DNA of 64,000 nucleotides from Mobilibacterium timonense (GTDB lineage Bacteria; Bacillota; Clostridia; Peptostreptococcales; Anaerovoracaceae). The stretch spans positions 62,001-126,000 of the forward strand of contig NZ_FUHN01000006.1 in the NCBI RefSeq assembly GCF_900155555.1, written 5' to 3'. Position numbers and translations under genes: made by a program. The notes below the pieces were generated by a model. It was not told the origin of the DNA. It worked only from the letters and a program-made list of their open reading frames with translations, and made no database searches. Shown piece after piece: positions 18,316-26,636 of this stretch; within the stretch, counting starts at the first letter, position 1, and each line of letters begins with the position of its first letter.

Positions 18316-18453
18316 ATGCACGATATGGCCGGACTGTCGATCACCGTTCACGGCCGGCCGCTGATCACCAAGGTCAACGACCTGGTGGCTGTCATCGCGT
18401 ACTACGGCCTGAGCTCGATCTTCCTGATCGACATGTTCCATCTGGCGGGCTGA
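18316..18453 (+). CDS. possible 45-residue peptide
   Basis: An ATG at 18316 opens a 45-codon frame with codon usage like the neighbouring genes, ending in a hydrophobic stretch (LVAVIAYYGLSSIFLIDMF). No good ribosome binding site is visible. It may be a decayed gene fragment rather than a functional peptide. Confidence 0.3.
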   Translation: MHDMAGLSITVHGRPLITKVNDLVAVIAYYGLSSIFLIDMFHLAG

Positions 18454-18543
18454 TCAATGGGCTCAGGTCGGGAAAAGGAGGGCACAAAGTCAGAGACGAA
18501 GAAGACAGGCGACGAGAAAAGACAGAGAAAGGGCGCCGCGGCC

Positions 18544-18572
18544 TTGACATCGCCGTGAAAAGCATATAGAAT
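18544..18572 (+). promoter_or_regulatory. tRNA-Arg promoter
   Basis: TTGACA (18544-18549), a 17-bp spacer and TAGAAT (18567-18572) lie 16 bases before the tRNA. Confidence 0.85.
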
Positions 18573-18587
18573 AGTCAAGCTACTTAA

Positions 18588-18664
18588 GCGTCCGTAGCTC
18601 AATTGGATAGAGTAACGCACTACGAATGCGGAGGTTCAGGGTTCGAGTCCCTGCGGGTGCACCA
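18588..18664 (+). tRNA. tRNA-Arg (anticodon ACG)
   Basis: A full cloverleaf can be folded by eye: acceptor GCGTCCG/CGGGTGC, D arm GCTC/GAGT, anticodon loop CTACGAA, T arm CAGGG/CCCTG with loop TTCGAGT. CCA is encoded. The first pair of the anticodon stem (27-43) is an A-G mismatch. The 34-A anticodon would be read as inosine. Confidence 0.95.
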
Positions 18665-18675
18665 TAGCGAATGAG

Positions 18676-18722
18676 AAAAGCCGCTGAAATCAACGGAAAC
18701 GTTGAAATCAGCGGCTTTTTCG
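18676..18722 (+). terminator. terminator after tRNA-Arg
   Basis: AAAAGCCGCTGA (18676-18687) pairs with TCAGCGGCTTTTT (18708-18720), with an inner CAAC/GTTG pair. Confidence 0.85.
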
Positions 18723-18820
18723 TGTGCTTTTAAGTATCTGCAAAGTGTGGCAGAAGGTGTTTTTTCGGGCTCTGTTTCGGCGTGTGTGCCCAACTTTGTG
18801 CCCAATTGCCCAACTTTCTT

Positions 18821-18870
18821 CCACACTGCCATACTTTTGCCACACTGCCATACTTTTGCCACACTTTGGC
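18821..18870. repeat. 19-bp direct repeat beside tRNA-Arg
   Basis: CCACACTGCCATACTTTTG occurs twice head to tail (18821-18839, 18840-18858), followed by a partial third copy. The region between the tRNA terminator and trpB2 holds no supported gene. Confidence 0.8.
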
Positions 18871-18916
18871 GTGTGGCCAGGATGTCCCCAGTGAAACGGC
18901 AATATCCAGGTGTCAG

Positions 18917-20320
18917 TTATCTGAGTTCATTCCCCGGGAACTGCGGAATGCTGGCGAATCCCGCTGCCAGATCCTCATCCGTAGGGATGTAGTCTGTCAT
19001 CGTCCCGTCGTTGAACTGCTGATAAGCGACCAGGTCGAAGTAGCCGGTGCCCGTGAGGCCGAAGAGAATGTTCTTTTCCTCGCCGGACTCCTTGCACTTC
19101 AGCGCCTCGTCGATGGCGCCGCGGATGGCGTGGCTGCTTTCAGGGGCAGGGAGGATTCCCTCGGTACGGGCGAAGAACTCGGCCGCCTTGAAAACATTGG
19201 TCTGCTCGTAGGACCTCGCCTCCATCAGCCCCTGGTGGTAGAGCTCGGACAGGATGGAGCTCATGCCGTGGAACCTCAGGCCGCCCGCGTGGTTCGGGGA
19301 CGGGATGAAGTCGTGGCCGAGAGTGTACATTTTTGCCAGTGGGCAGACCATGCCGGTGTCGCAGAAATCATACATGTATTTTCCGCGGGTGAAGCTTGGG
19401 CAGGAAGCCGGCTCGACGGCGATGAACCTGTAGTCCTCCTCGCCGCGGAGCTTCTGCCCCATGAAAGGCGCGATCAGCCCGCCCAGATTGGAGCCGCCGC
19501 CGGCGCAGCCGATGATGATGTCCGGTTTGATGCCGTACTTGTCCAGGGCGGTCTTGGTTTCCAGGCCGATCACGCTCTGGTGGAGGAGCACCTGGTTCAG
19601 CACGCTCCCCAGCACGTAGCGGTATCCCTCGCTGGAAGTGGCGACCTCGACGGCCTCGGAGATGGCGCAACCGAGGCTTCCGGTGGTCCCCGGGTGAGCG
19701 GCCAGGATCCTGCGTCCGACCTCTGTGGTCTCAGAAGGAGACGGAGTCACCGAGGCGCCATATGTACGCATGACCTCACGCCTGAAAGGCTTTTGCTCGT
19801 AGGACACTTTTACCATGAAAACCTTGCAGTCCAGGTCCATGAAAGAGCACGCCATGGACAGCGCGGTGCCCCACTGTCCGGCTCCGGTCTCGGTGGTCAC
19901 GCCCTTGAGGCCCTGCTTTTTCGCGTAGTATGCCTGAGGGACCGCGGAATTCAGCTTGTGGCTGCCGCTGGTGTTGTTGCCCTCGAACTTGTAGTAGATG
20001 TGGGCTGGCGTGCCCAGAGCCTCCTCCAGGCGGTATGCGCGGACGAGCGGGGAAGGGCGGTAGGTGCGGTAGAGCTCCTGGACCTTCTCCGGTATGTCGA
20101 AATACGGCGTCTCGTCGTCCAGCTCCTGATCCACCAGCTCGCTGCAGAACACAGGCAGCAGATCCTCCTTAGTCATAGGCTTATGGGTGCCCGGGTTCAG
20201 CAGAGGCGCCGGCTTAACCTTCATGTCGGCCCTGACGTTGTAATACTGCTTCGGCATCTCATCCTCGCTCAGGTAGATCTTGTTAGGGATCATCTCATTT
20301 TTTTCATTCATTGCAGTCAT
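18917..20320 (-). CDS. trpB: tryptophan synthase beta-like protein (TrpB2)
   Basis: This PLP enzyme belongs to the TrpB2 branch (about 430-470 residues, with an N-terminal extension relative to TrpB1). The PLP lysine is K122 in GSHKLNSA, and the phosphate-binding loop is CAGGGSNLGG. TrpB2 condenses indole with serine to form tryptophan. No trpA is visible nearby, so it may salvage indole. Expression is governed by the T-box leader upstream, which reads tryptophan. AAAGGAG lies before the start. Confidence 0.92.
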   Translation of the reverse strand: MTAMNEKNEMIPNKIYLSEDEMPKQYYNVRADMKVKPAPLLNPGTHKPMTKEDLLPVFCSELVDQELDDETPYFDIPEKVQELYRTYRPSPLVRAYRLEEALGTPAHIYYKFEGNNTSGSHKLNSAVPQAYYAKKQGLKGVTTETGAGQWGTALSMACSFMDLDCKVFMVKVSYEQKPFRREVMRTYGASVTPSPSETTEVGRRILAAHPGTTGSLGCAISEAVEVATSSEGYRYVLGSVLNQVLLHQSVIGLETKTALDKYGIKPDIIIGCAGGGSNLGGLIAPFMGQKLRGEEDYRFIAVEPASCPSFTRGKYMYDFCDTGMVCPLAKMYTLGHDFIPSPNHAGGLRFHGMSSILSELYHQGLMEARSYEQTNVFKAAEFFARTEGILPAPESSHAIRGAIDEALKCKESGEEKNILFGLTGTGYFDLVAYQQFNDGTMTDYIPTDEDLAAGFASIPQFPGNELR

Positions 20321-20369
20321 TTCTCGTCTCCTTTCCGTTTATGACCATCTCATACCCGGGACCGGAAGA

Positions 20370-20676
20370 CCAAAAAAGCCCCCGTCCCAGAACTGCTGCT
20401 GGGACAGGAGCCAATACTCAAAAATAAACCGCCGCTCCTGCGGTGCCACCCGGCTTGACGCAAAATGCGCCCACTTTAGCGTACGTGTTCATACGCCTGG
20501 TTTGTTCACGAAGTACCCTCTCCGTCTTCCATACTCAGGCCAGGCCCTTTCCGGTCGCCCTCCGAAGTCCATTCATCCCGCTTCCCCATACCGCCATCAC
20601 AGCAACGGCGGCTCTCTCGGATGGGAAGGTGCGAAACTACTCACTCTTCGTCAAAGGTTTGTACTATTACGTTGTG
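20370..20676 (-). ncRNA. T-box riboswitch leader of trpB2 (Trp specifier)
   Basis: Read on the minus strand, the leader contains the AGAGAGCCG distal stem I motif, followed by a TTGCTGTGATGGCGG stretch typical of stem I. A UGG triplet sits in the specifier position (GAATGGACTTCG). The antiterminator T-box GGGTGGCACCGC is complementary to the plus-strand GCGGTGCCACCC at 20440-20451. The competing terminator is a GTCCCAG/CTGGGAC stem with a T6 run at 20370-20410. Uncharged tRNA-Trp would favour readthrough into trpB2. Confidence 0.92.
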
Positions 20677-20681
20677 GTGAT

Positions 20682-20710
20682 ATATTAGCAAAATTCACAA
20701 AAGGCGTCAA
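20682..20710 (-). promoter_or_regulatory. promoter of the T-box leader
   Basis: On the minus strand: TTGACG (20710-20705), 17-bp spacer, TAATAT (20687-20682). Confidence 0.8.
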
Positions 20711-20867
20711 CGCTTTTAGTGTGCTTTTATGGAAAAACACAAATCCCCGGCCGCTTTGTCGCGACCTTGCCGCAAGCCTCAGCAAAACCGCCGCCGCGCC
20801 CGGCGATTTGCCAGCGCCCCGGCGCACTTCTGCGAGGCTCCGCTCACTGAGACGAGAGAGGGGAGCG

Positions 20868-21896
20868 CTACAGCAGCTCTGCCAGATCCAGTATGAGGCG
20901 TTCCGTCTTTTCCCAGCCCAGGCATGGATCCGTGATCGACTTGCCGTAGGTGCACTCTCCCGGGCCCTGCTTTCCGTCCTCCAGGTATGACTCGATCATC
21001 AGCCCCTTCACGATCCTCGCAACGTCCCGGTTGTGCCGCATGCTGTGGAGCACCTCCTTTGCTATTCGGGGCTGCTCGTAAAACTTTTTTCCCGAATTTG
21101 CGTGGTTCGTATCCACGACGATCGCCGGATTCTTCAGCTCGGTCTCGGCGTAGAGCTCGCTCACGGCGACCAGATCCTCGTAGTGATAGTTCGGGCTGCT
21201 CTGGCCGTGGCGGTTAACGTACCCCCTGAGGATCGCGTGCGCCATCGGGTTGCCCTTGGAGGAAGCCTCCCAGTTTTCGTAGAGAAAAGTATGAGGGTGC
21301 TGTGCGGCCGTTATCGAATTCATCATTACGCTGAGGTCGCCGCTGGTGGGGTTTTTCATGCCCACCGGAATGTCCTGGCCGCTGGCCGTGAGGCGGTGCT
21401 GCTGGTTCTCGACAGAGCGGGCGCCCACCGCCACATAGCTCAGAACATCTGAAAGGTAGCGCTGGTTCCCCGGGTAGAGCATCTCGTCTGCGGTGCTCAG
21501 ACCGGTCTCCTCCAGGACCTGTATGTGGAGTCTCCTGGTGGCGATGAGGCCCTTCAGCATGTTCGGCTCACCGGTGGGATTCGGCTGGTGCAGCATCCCC
21601 TTGTAGCCGTCTCCCGTGGTCCGTGGCTTGTTGGTGTACACACGCGGGACGATGAGGATCTTGTCCTTCACCTTTTCCTGGACCTCCACAAGCTTCCTGC
21701 AGTAGTCCACCACGGCGTCGGCACGGTCCGCGGAGCAGGGGCCGATGATGAGGAGAAAGCGGCTGCTTTTTCCCGTAAAGATCTCACTGATCTTCTCGTC
21801 GTTCTCCGCTTTTCTGCGGCGGTCCTCCCGGGAGAGGGGGTACATTGCCCGTATCTCCTGGACTGTTGGTATTTTTCTCTTCAACTCAAGGTTCAT
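20868..21896 (-). CDS. aroF: 3-deoxy-7-phosphoheptulonate synthase (class I, AroFGH type)
   Basis: DAHP synthase joins PEP and erythrose 4-phosphate at the entry to the shikimate pathway. The 342-residue protein has family motifs LIIGPCSADR, the PRVYTNKPRT active-site region, and DTNHANSGK near the C-terminus. It is of the E. coli AroG/F/H type, which is usually feedback-inhibited by Phe, Tyr or Trp; which one cannot be told. It lies 37 bases after aroA and probably forms an operon with aroA and pheA. Confidence 0.93.
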   Translation of the reverse strand: MNLELKRKIPTVQEIRAMYPLSREDRRRKAENDEKISEIFTGKSSRFLLIIGPCSADRADAVVDYCRKLVEVQEKVKDKILIVPRVYTNKPRTTGDGYKGMLHQPNPTGEPNMLKGLIATRRLHIQVLEETGLSTADEMLYPGNQRYLSDVLSYVAVGARSVENQQHRLTASGQDIPVGMKNPTSGDLSVMMNSITAAQHPHTFLYENWEASSKGNPMAHAILRGYVNRHGQSSPNYHYEDLVAVSELYAETELKNPAIVVDTNHANSGKKFYEQPRIAKEVLHSMRHNRDVARIVKGLMIESYLEDGKQGPGECTYGKSITDPCLGWEKTERLILDLAELL

Positions 21897-21933
21897 TTTA
21901 TATCCTCGTTATATCATCGCTGTGTTCTGCATC

Positions 21934-23388
21934 TTACTGTGTGGCCTGTGCGGCGCCGGAGGCATTCACGATCTCGACGTCCATGCCGAGGCCCCGGAAA
22001 ACATCCCAGAATCCCGGCCAGCTCTTGGAGACCGCCTGGCATCCGTCGATCCTTCCTCCTGTGATGGAGGCCAGCAGTGCCAGTGACATGACTATCCTGT
22101 GGTCGTTGTGACCGTCGAGCACTTCATCCGGAGCAGCCAGGCAGCCCGGTTCAACGATAACGCTGTCCTCAAAAACATCCACCCGTATCCCGAACTTCGC
22201 CAGCTCGCTGGCCATAGCCTGAGCCCGGTCGGATTCCTTGATCCTGAGACGCGCGGTGCCCATGAGCACGCAGCCTCCGCACGCAGCTCCGACGGCCATG
22301 AGCACCGGCCCGAGATCCGGACAGCCGGAGATGCCGATCGGCTCATCACCGGCCTGCCAGCGGCCGGCCGCCTCCAGCAGCTCGACGCAGACCTTGTCTC
22401 CCTGACAGCTGTCAGGATCGAGTCCGGAGACCTGCACCGGCGGCCGGCGGCGGTCGCTGCCGGGGGAACCGCCGGCGCGTTCAGACTCATCGCGGTCAAC
22501 GCGGCTACCGTCATATTGAGCGGCGCCCGCCGGTCCGTATTTCGCCAGCGTGTTCATGCCGAGCAGAAAAGCTCCGTTTGACCAGTCTCCCTCAGCTTTC
22601 CAGTGCCGTGCTCTGTATTTTTGCTGTCCCGGTATTTCGAATGTGATGCCGCCTCCGGAGGCGGTATCGTCGCAGATGTCCAGCTCGATACCGGCTTTTT
22701 TCAATATATCCACGGTTATGTCGATGTACGGCCGGCTCTCCACCGGGGGCCGCACGGATATCCGGCTGTCGCCTTCGAGTAATGGAAGGGCGAAGAGCAG
22801 CCCGGAGACGAACTGACTGCTCACGTCTCCGGGGATCTCAAAGGCCCCCGGTCGCAGCCGGCCCCTCACAAGTATCTCGCTTGTATCCTTGTGTATGGAT
22901 ATATCGATCCCAAGAGGCAAAAAAGCCTCTTCATATACGGAGATCCCTCTCTCGATCAGCCTCGGGGCGCATATGAACACGCCGCCTCCGGACAGAAGAG
23001 CGACAGGGATCATGAACCGCAGCGTGCTCCCGGATTCCCCGCAATACAGCACGGGCAGATCGCCGGAGGCGCTTCCGCCTGCACTTGTCGTACCGGAACC
23101 GGTGATGCGACCTGGACCACCGGGATCGCAGCAGCTTCCGATCCCCCGCACGCCCAGGGCGAGCCCGCCGGAATCTTTTTCCTTTTCCTGGGAGATCTCG
23201 GCCCCGAGCGCCCTGACCGCCCTGATCGTGGCCTCGATGTCCTTGCTCATTGCGGCGCCTGAGATCGTGCTTTTCCCTGCGGCCAGCGCCGAGCAGATGA
23301 TCTCTCGGTGCACCACGCTTTTTGACGGCGGCGCCTGTACCGTGCCGCGAGGTGTGCCCGCCTTTATGATAGCCTGCATCGCGTCCAC
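21934..23388 (-). CDS. aroA: 3-phosphoshikimate 1-carboxyvinyltransferase (EPSP synthase)
   Basis: It transfers enolpyruvate from PEP to shikimate 3-phosphate. Recognisable motifs are APPSKSVVHR at the N-terminus (shikimate phosphate site), GESGSTLRF (GxSGTxxR), and IKESDR plus GHNDHRIVMS in the C-terminal half. At 484 residues it is about 50 longer than usual. The extra length is in two Gly/Ser/Asp-rich insertions, after residue 65 and around residue 310. The start lies 1 base after the pheA stop, indicating tight coupling. Confidence 0.94.
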   Translation of the reverse strand: MDAMQAIIKAGTPRGTVQAPPSKSVVHREIICSALAAGKSTISGAAMSKDIEATIRAVRALGAEISQEKEKDSGGLALGVRGIGSCCDPGGPGRITGSGTTSAGGSASGDLPVLYCGESGSTLRFMIPVALLSGGGVFICAPRLIERGISVYEEAFLPLGIDISIHKDTSEILVRGRLRPGAFEIPGDVSSQFVSGLLFALPLLEGDSRISVRPPVESRPYIDITVDILKKAGIELDICDDTASGGGITFEIPGQQKYRARHWKAEGDWSNGAFLLGMNTLAKYGPAGAAQYDGSRVDRDESERAGGSPGSDRRRPPVQVSGLDPDSCQGDKVCVELLEAAGRWQAGDEPIGISGCPDLGPVLMAVGAACGGCVLMGTARLRIKESDRAQAMASELAKFGIRVDVFEDSVIVEPGCLAAPDEVLDGHNDHRIVMSLALLASITGGRIDGCQAVSKSWPGFWDVFRGLGMDVEIVNASGAAQATQ

Positions 23389-23389
23389 C

Positions 23390-24553
23390 TTACTTCGTTA
23401 TGAGATTGGTGCCGGCCCGGAAGGTCCCGGCCATCTTCAGCTGGGCGCACAGTACGTTCAGCTCCCGCATCAGCTCCTGACCCTCCTGGGTGTAGACGTT
23501 GCCCTCGGCCTCGATGTAAAAATAGTAGTTCCACAGCAGCCCCTTCATCGGCCTGCTCCGCAGGGTACCCATGTTGAAGCCGTGGGCTCCGATGATGTTC
23601 AGTGCCTGCGCAAGGGCACTGGCCTCGTTCTTGCAGGTGAAGACGAGAATGAAGTGGTCGTCCTCGTGATTTTCCTCGGGCATTGGATGGTTCTGGGCAC
23701 GGCTGAAGGCAGCGAATCTGGTGGTATTGTTGTCGCTGTCGTTGATGTGTGGCTCAATGATGGAAAGCCCGAAAATATCCGCGGTGTCCTGGCTTGCGAT
23801 GGCCCCAAGGTGGATGTCTCCCGATTCGGCCACCTGCTGGGAGGCTCTGGCGGTGTTGCTCCAGGTCTCGGTCTCCAGTCCATGGCGGGTAATGAATCCG
23901 TCACACTGATCCAGCGCCTGCGGGTGGCTCAGAACCCTGGTGATGTCGCTGAGCTGGGCGCCCGGCAGGCCAAGTAGATTGTGGACCACCGGAAGGTCGA
24001 GCACCTGGTTGATGAAAAGGCTTCCGCTGAATACCAGATCCATCACGGAACCGACCTCACCCGCATAGCTGTTCTCAAGAGGCAGCACCGCGCTGTCCGC
24101 CTCGCCTGCTTCGACTGCAGCGTAAGCGTCCCGAAAACTCTTGTAAGGTATCAGCTCCGCCGACGGGAACATCTTTTTCGCAGCGATGGACCCGAAAGCG
24201 CCTGGCACCCCGGCATATGCGATCTTCATGGTAGAGATGATCCTCTCCTGATATTTCCTGGAGATCCCCATGACATTGTTCAGAAAATCTACGTAGTGCG
24301 GCTCGATCTCCGGGTCGGAAATGTATTTCCGGTTCCTTGCGATCACGTCCGACTCCCTGGAGCCGTCGAAGATCGAGAGCCCGTGTTCCCGCTTGAATGC
24401 CGCTATGGAGTGCACGGTCTCCATCCTCTTCTGGAAAAGCCTTGCCATCTCCTCGTCGACCTCGTTGATGTCCTCCCGCAACTCGTCCAGCTCGTTTGAA
24501 ACGCTCTCTTCCGGAACGCCATCCCACCTGTTTTTCATGTCTCCTGATACCAT
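23390..24553 (-). CDS. pheA: bifunctional chorismate mutase / prephenate dehydratase
   Basis: The 387-residue protein makes phenylpyruvate from chorismate. Residues about 18-95 form an AroQ-type chorismate mutase helix bundle (LREDINEVDEEMARLFQKRM). About 108-285 form the dehydratase, with the catalytic TTRF segment. The C-terminal ACT domain (from about residue 300) is where phenylalanine usually inhibits. An alternative start at 24538 (MKNRW) is possible. The leader upstream carries a Phe-rich peptide and a terminator, so expression is probably attenuated by phenylalanine supply. Confidence 0.94.
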   Translation of the reverse strand: MVSGDMKNRWDGVPEESVSNELDELREDINEVDEEMARLFQKRMETVHSIAAFKREHGLSIFDGSRESDVIARNRKYISDPEIEPHYVDFLNNVMGISRKYQERIISTMKIAYAGVPGAFGSIAAKKMFPSAELIPYKSFRDAYAAVEAGEADSAVLPLENSYAGEVGSVMDLVFSGSLFINQVLDLPVVHNLLGLPGAQLSDITRVLSHPQALDQCDGFITRHGLETETWSNTARASQQVAESGDIHLGAIASQDTADIFGLSIIEPHINDSDNNTTRFAAFSRAQNHPMPEENHEDDHFILVFTCKNEASALAQALNIIGAHGFNMGTLRSRPMKGLLWNYYFYIEAEGNVYTQEGQELMRELNVLCAQLKMAGTFRAGTNLITK

Positions 24554-24615
24554 TTCAGAACCTTAAGATCCTTCCCCGGGCCTTGCCCGCCACAAATTAC
24601 CAACTGAATTATACC

Positions 24616-24646
24616 AAAAAAGCGGATCCCGTTGAGGATCCGCTCG
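24616..24646 (-). terminator. attenuator terminator in the pheA leader
   Basis: On the minus strand GCGGATCC, a short loop and GGGATCCGC are followed by six T. It lies between the leader peptide and pheA. A TGGTATAAT extended -10 sequence immediately follows and could be a second promoter. Confidence 0.8.
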
Positions 24647-24696
24647 AGATGCTGTTCCAACGGCCGGAGCCGTTTGGGGAATAAGCCTGATCCTCT

Positions 24697-24870
24697 TCAC
24701 GTCAAAAGGCAAGGGCAAAAATAGCCCTCGCTCGTAAAGACGAAAAAGGAAAAGGCGAGATCGCTGCAGCGTGCGGCGTTCCTGACGGAACGAGAGATAG
24801 AGCGGCACCTGCGGCTTTCCCCGGTCAACTCATTCAGATATTCAGTTCTGTTTCTCTGAACTTGTGACAT
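24697..24870 (-). CDS. candidate phenylalanine leader peptide (pheL-like)
   Basis: The frame from the ATG at 24870 gives 57 residues; GGGGGA lies 8-9 bases upstream. The C-terminal part reads AFSFFVFTSEGYFCP: five Phe plus a Tyr-Phe pair within 14 codons, mostly TTT. It ends about 50 bases before the terminator hairpin. An ATG further upstream (24927) would lie before the predicted transcription start and is excluded. This is the organisation of a ribosome-stalling attenuator. It is inferred from layout only. Confidence 0.55.
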   Translation of the reverse strand: MSQVQRNRTEYLNELTGESRRCRSISRSVRNAARCSDLAFSFFVFTSEGYFCPCLLT

Positions 24871-24912
24871 TTGTGAAATCCCCCAATAAAAACCTTTGGC
24901 TAACTTGGCGTT

Positions 24913-24941
24913 ATTATAGAAAAACACAAAACGAATGTCAA
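24913..24941 (-). promoter_or_regulatory. consensus promoter of the pheA leader
   Basis: On the minus strand: TTGACA (24941-24936), 17-bp spacer, TATAAT (24918-24913). Both hexamers match the consensus perfectly. Confidence 0.9.
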
Positions 24942-24971
24942 CACCTGAAATTGCATTTACGAAAAACCATC

Positions 24972-25000
24972 AAAAAACCGGCCCCGAAGGGACCGGTCAT
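24972..25000 (-). terminator. terminator after prdF
   Basis: On the minus strand ACCGGTCCC-TTC-GGGGCCGGT is followed by six T. Confidence 0.85.
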
Positions 25001-25035
25001 CTGGATCATTTAGTATAAGATCCGCTAACTGTTGA

Positions 25036-26100
25036 CTACTTAGGAACTACGAAGCCCTTGCCCATAGCGTCGTCTGGATCCAGGAACCACTTAGCCTCAC
25101 CTGTCAGGTAAGCACCGCCTGTGACCTGCGGGATAACTGCGTCGAAATCGCCTACCTTAGCGGTGTCAGCAATGTGTCCGATGAACTTCGTTCCGATGAA
25201 GGATTCGTAAACGAAGCTCTCGCCAACGCCCAGCTCTCCCTTGTCATACAGCCAGGACATCTTTGCGGATGTGCCGGTGCCGCATGGAGATCTGTCGAGC
25301 TGAGGATCGTCAGGATTTCCGAATACTACCAGGTTCCTCAGAGCGAACTTGGCATCCGGGCATGTCTCCTTAGGATCGATATCTGTTGTGCAGTAGTTCT
25401 CTACCAGGTCTACTGTAGTGATGTCCAGCTCAGGGTGCTGGATCTCAACCGTCTTGTTGATCTCATTGAGAGCGAAGCTGGAGAACTTTGTGAGCTCGCC
25501 GGCTGTGTCAGGACCAACCTTGAATCCGAAGTTCTTCTCTGTGTCTACCAGAGCGAAGAATGAACCACCGAAGCAGATGTCGTAAACAACATCCTTGCCG
25601 TTGTAGTTCAGGTGGAGATCCTTCTTATAAACAAATGCTGGAACGTTTGTCAGCGTAACGCCGGTAACCTTGCCGTCCTTGCACTTTGCAACTGTTCTGA
25701 TGATGCCGGCAGGAGCTTCCAGAACTACCTCTGTCTCAGGCTCCTTCATCTCCATCAGGCCGCCCTCAAGGATGGCTGTGACAGTTCCGATGGTGCAGTG
25801 TCCGCACATGTTCAGATATCCGCCGCCGTCCATGAAGAATACGCCGAAATCTGCTTCAGGATTGCAAGGCTCAGTGATGATAGAACCGAACATGTCATGG
25901 TGTCCGCGAGGCTCGTACATCAGCATGGTTCTGATGTAATCGTAGTGCTCCTCCAGGTAGTGCTTCCTCTCGATCATGGTGTTGCCCTTGGTCTCCGGGC
26001 AGTCGATAGCAACTCTGCAGTACTCGCCCTCTGTGTGAGCCTCGATTGTTCTGATGTGGTCGGTGTAGTTGGAATAATTGATTTTAGGTTCCAGTGCCAT
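25036..26100 (-). CDS. prdF: proline racemase
   Basis: The enzyme interconverts L- and D-proline with two catalytic cysteines: C99 in NMCGHC and C273 in DRSPCGTGTS. 354 residues is slightly longer than the usual 335. Both Cys are present, as expected for proline racemase or hydroxyproline epimerase. The neighbouring D-proline reductase genes make proline racemase by far the more likely role: it supplies D-proline, the reductase substrate. It is divergent from prdC with its own promoter. Confidence 0.93.
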   Translation of the reverse strand: MALEPKINYSNYTDHIRTIEAHTEGEYCRVAIDCPETKGNTMIERKHYLEEHYDYIRTMLMYEPRGHHDMFGSIITEPCNPEADFGVFFMDGGGYLNMCGHCTIGTVTAILEGGLMEMKEPETEVVLEAPAGIIRTVAKCKDGKVTGVTLTNVPAFVYKKDLHLNYNGKDVVYDICFGGSFFALVDTEKNFGFKVGPDTAGELTKFSSFALNEINKTVEIQHPELDITTVDLVENYCTTDIDPKETCPDAKFALRNLVVFGNPDDPQLDRSPCGTGTSAKMSWLYDKGELGVGESFVYESFIGTKFIGHIADTAKVGDFDAVIPQVTGGAYLTGEAKWFLDPDDAMGKGFVVPK

Positions 26101-26159
26101 TGCTAGTTACCTCCTTAAAAACAATAGACGATCTCAATACATCGCCTCCGATTGATTAG

Positions 26160-26188
26160 ATTGTATTCCATGGCAATTCCAAAGTCAA
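26160..26188 (-). promoter_or_regulatory. prdF promoter
   Basis: On the minus strand: TTGACT (26188-26183), 17-bp spacer, TACAAT (26165-26160). Confidence 0.75.
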
Positions 26189-26232
26189 CAAATCTTTAAC
26201 AAAGTGCTGGAGCCGTAAACCCCTTGAAAATA

Positions 26233-26252
26233 AAGGCTTTCAAAAAATACAA
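26233..26252. repeat. 20-bp element shared with position 35362
   Basis: AAGGCTTTCAAAAAATACAA occurs exactly here and at 35362-35381. Both copies are in intergenic regions at the two borders of the proline reductase locus. It could be a regulator site or a repeat relic. Confidence 0.7.
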
Positions 26253-26428
26253 TACTTCGGATCGCCGGAAAAATCAAGGGAGCCGGGCGAAGGCATGCGA
26301 AGAGCGAAAAAAATTTTCTGCATCCCGATGCGAACAATCCGTGCAAAAATCGAGATATTTATCACATTCAAAAATCCATTGAGAATATCTATAACAGGTA
26401 GGTTGATTTATAGAAAATTCGATGTTAA

Positions 26429-26449
26429 AGTATTGACGAAATCAATACT
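26429..26449. promoter_or_regulatory. palindromic operator-like site upstream of prdC
   Basis: AGTATTGA and TCAATACT are perfect inverted repeats separated by CGAAA. The site is in the 530-bp prdF-prdC intergenic region, about 75 bp upstream of the prdC promoter. It is AT-rich, consistent with a dimeric regulator site. Confidence 0.5.
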
Positions 26450-26521
26450 GAGTTCCGTTCCGCGGAAAAGTTTTTTTATGTCTGCATATTGATATCTTCA
26501 ATGACCAAGTCGTCGTTAATA

Positions 26522-26550
26522 TTGAAAGACGGCGGCCGATATGCTATCAT
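26522..26550 (+). promoter_or_regulatory. prdC promoter
   Basis: TTGAAA (26522-26527), 17-bp spacer, TATCAT (26545-26550). I saw no sigma-54 -24/-12 pair, although prd genes in C. difficile are activated by the sigma-54-dependent PrdR. Confidence 0.7.
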
Positions 26551-26636
26551 TACCACGGAATTGGATGTCTCTCAGCCCTTGAAAATACTGAGAAACATTG
26601 GTTTAGTAATTTATTTCACAAAGGAGAAACTTGGGC

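Noticed and set aside
26101-26636. sigma-54 promoter for the prd genes
   Set aside because: No GG-N10-GC pair with the expected surrounding bases was found; sigma-A-type hexamers are better.
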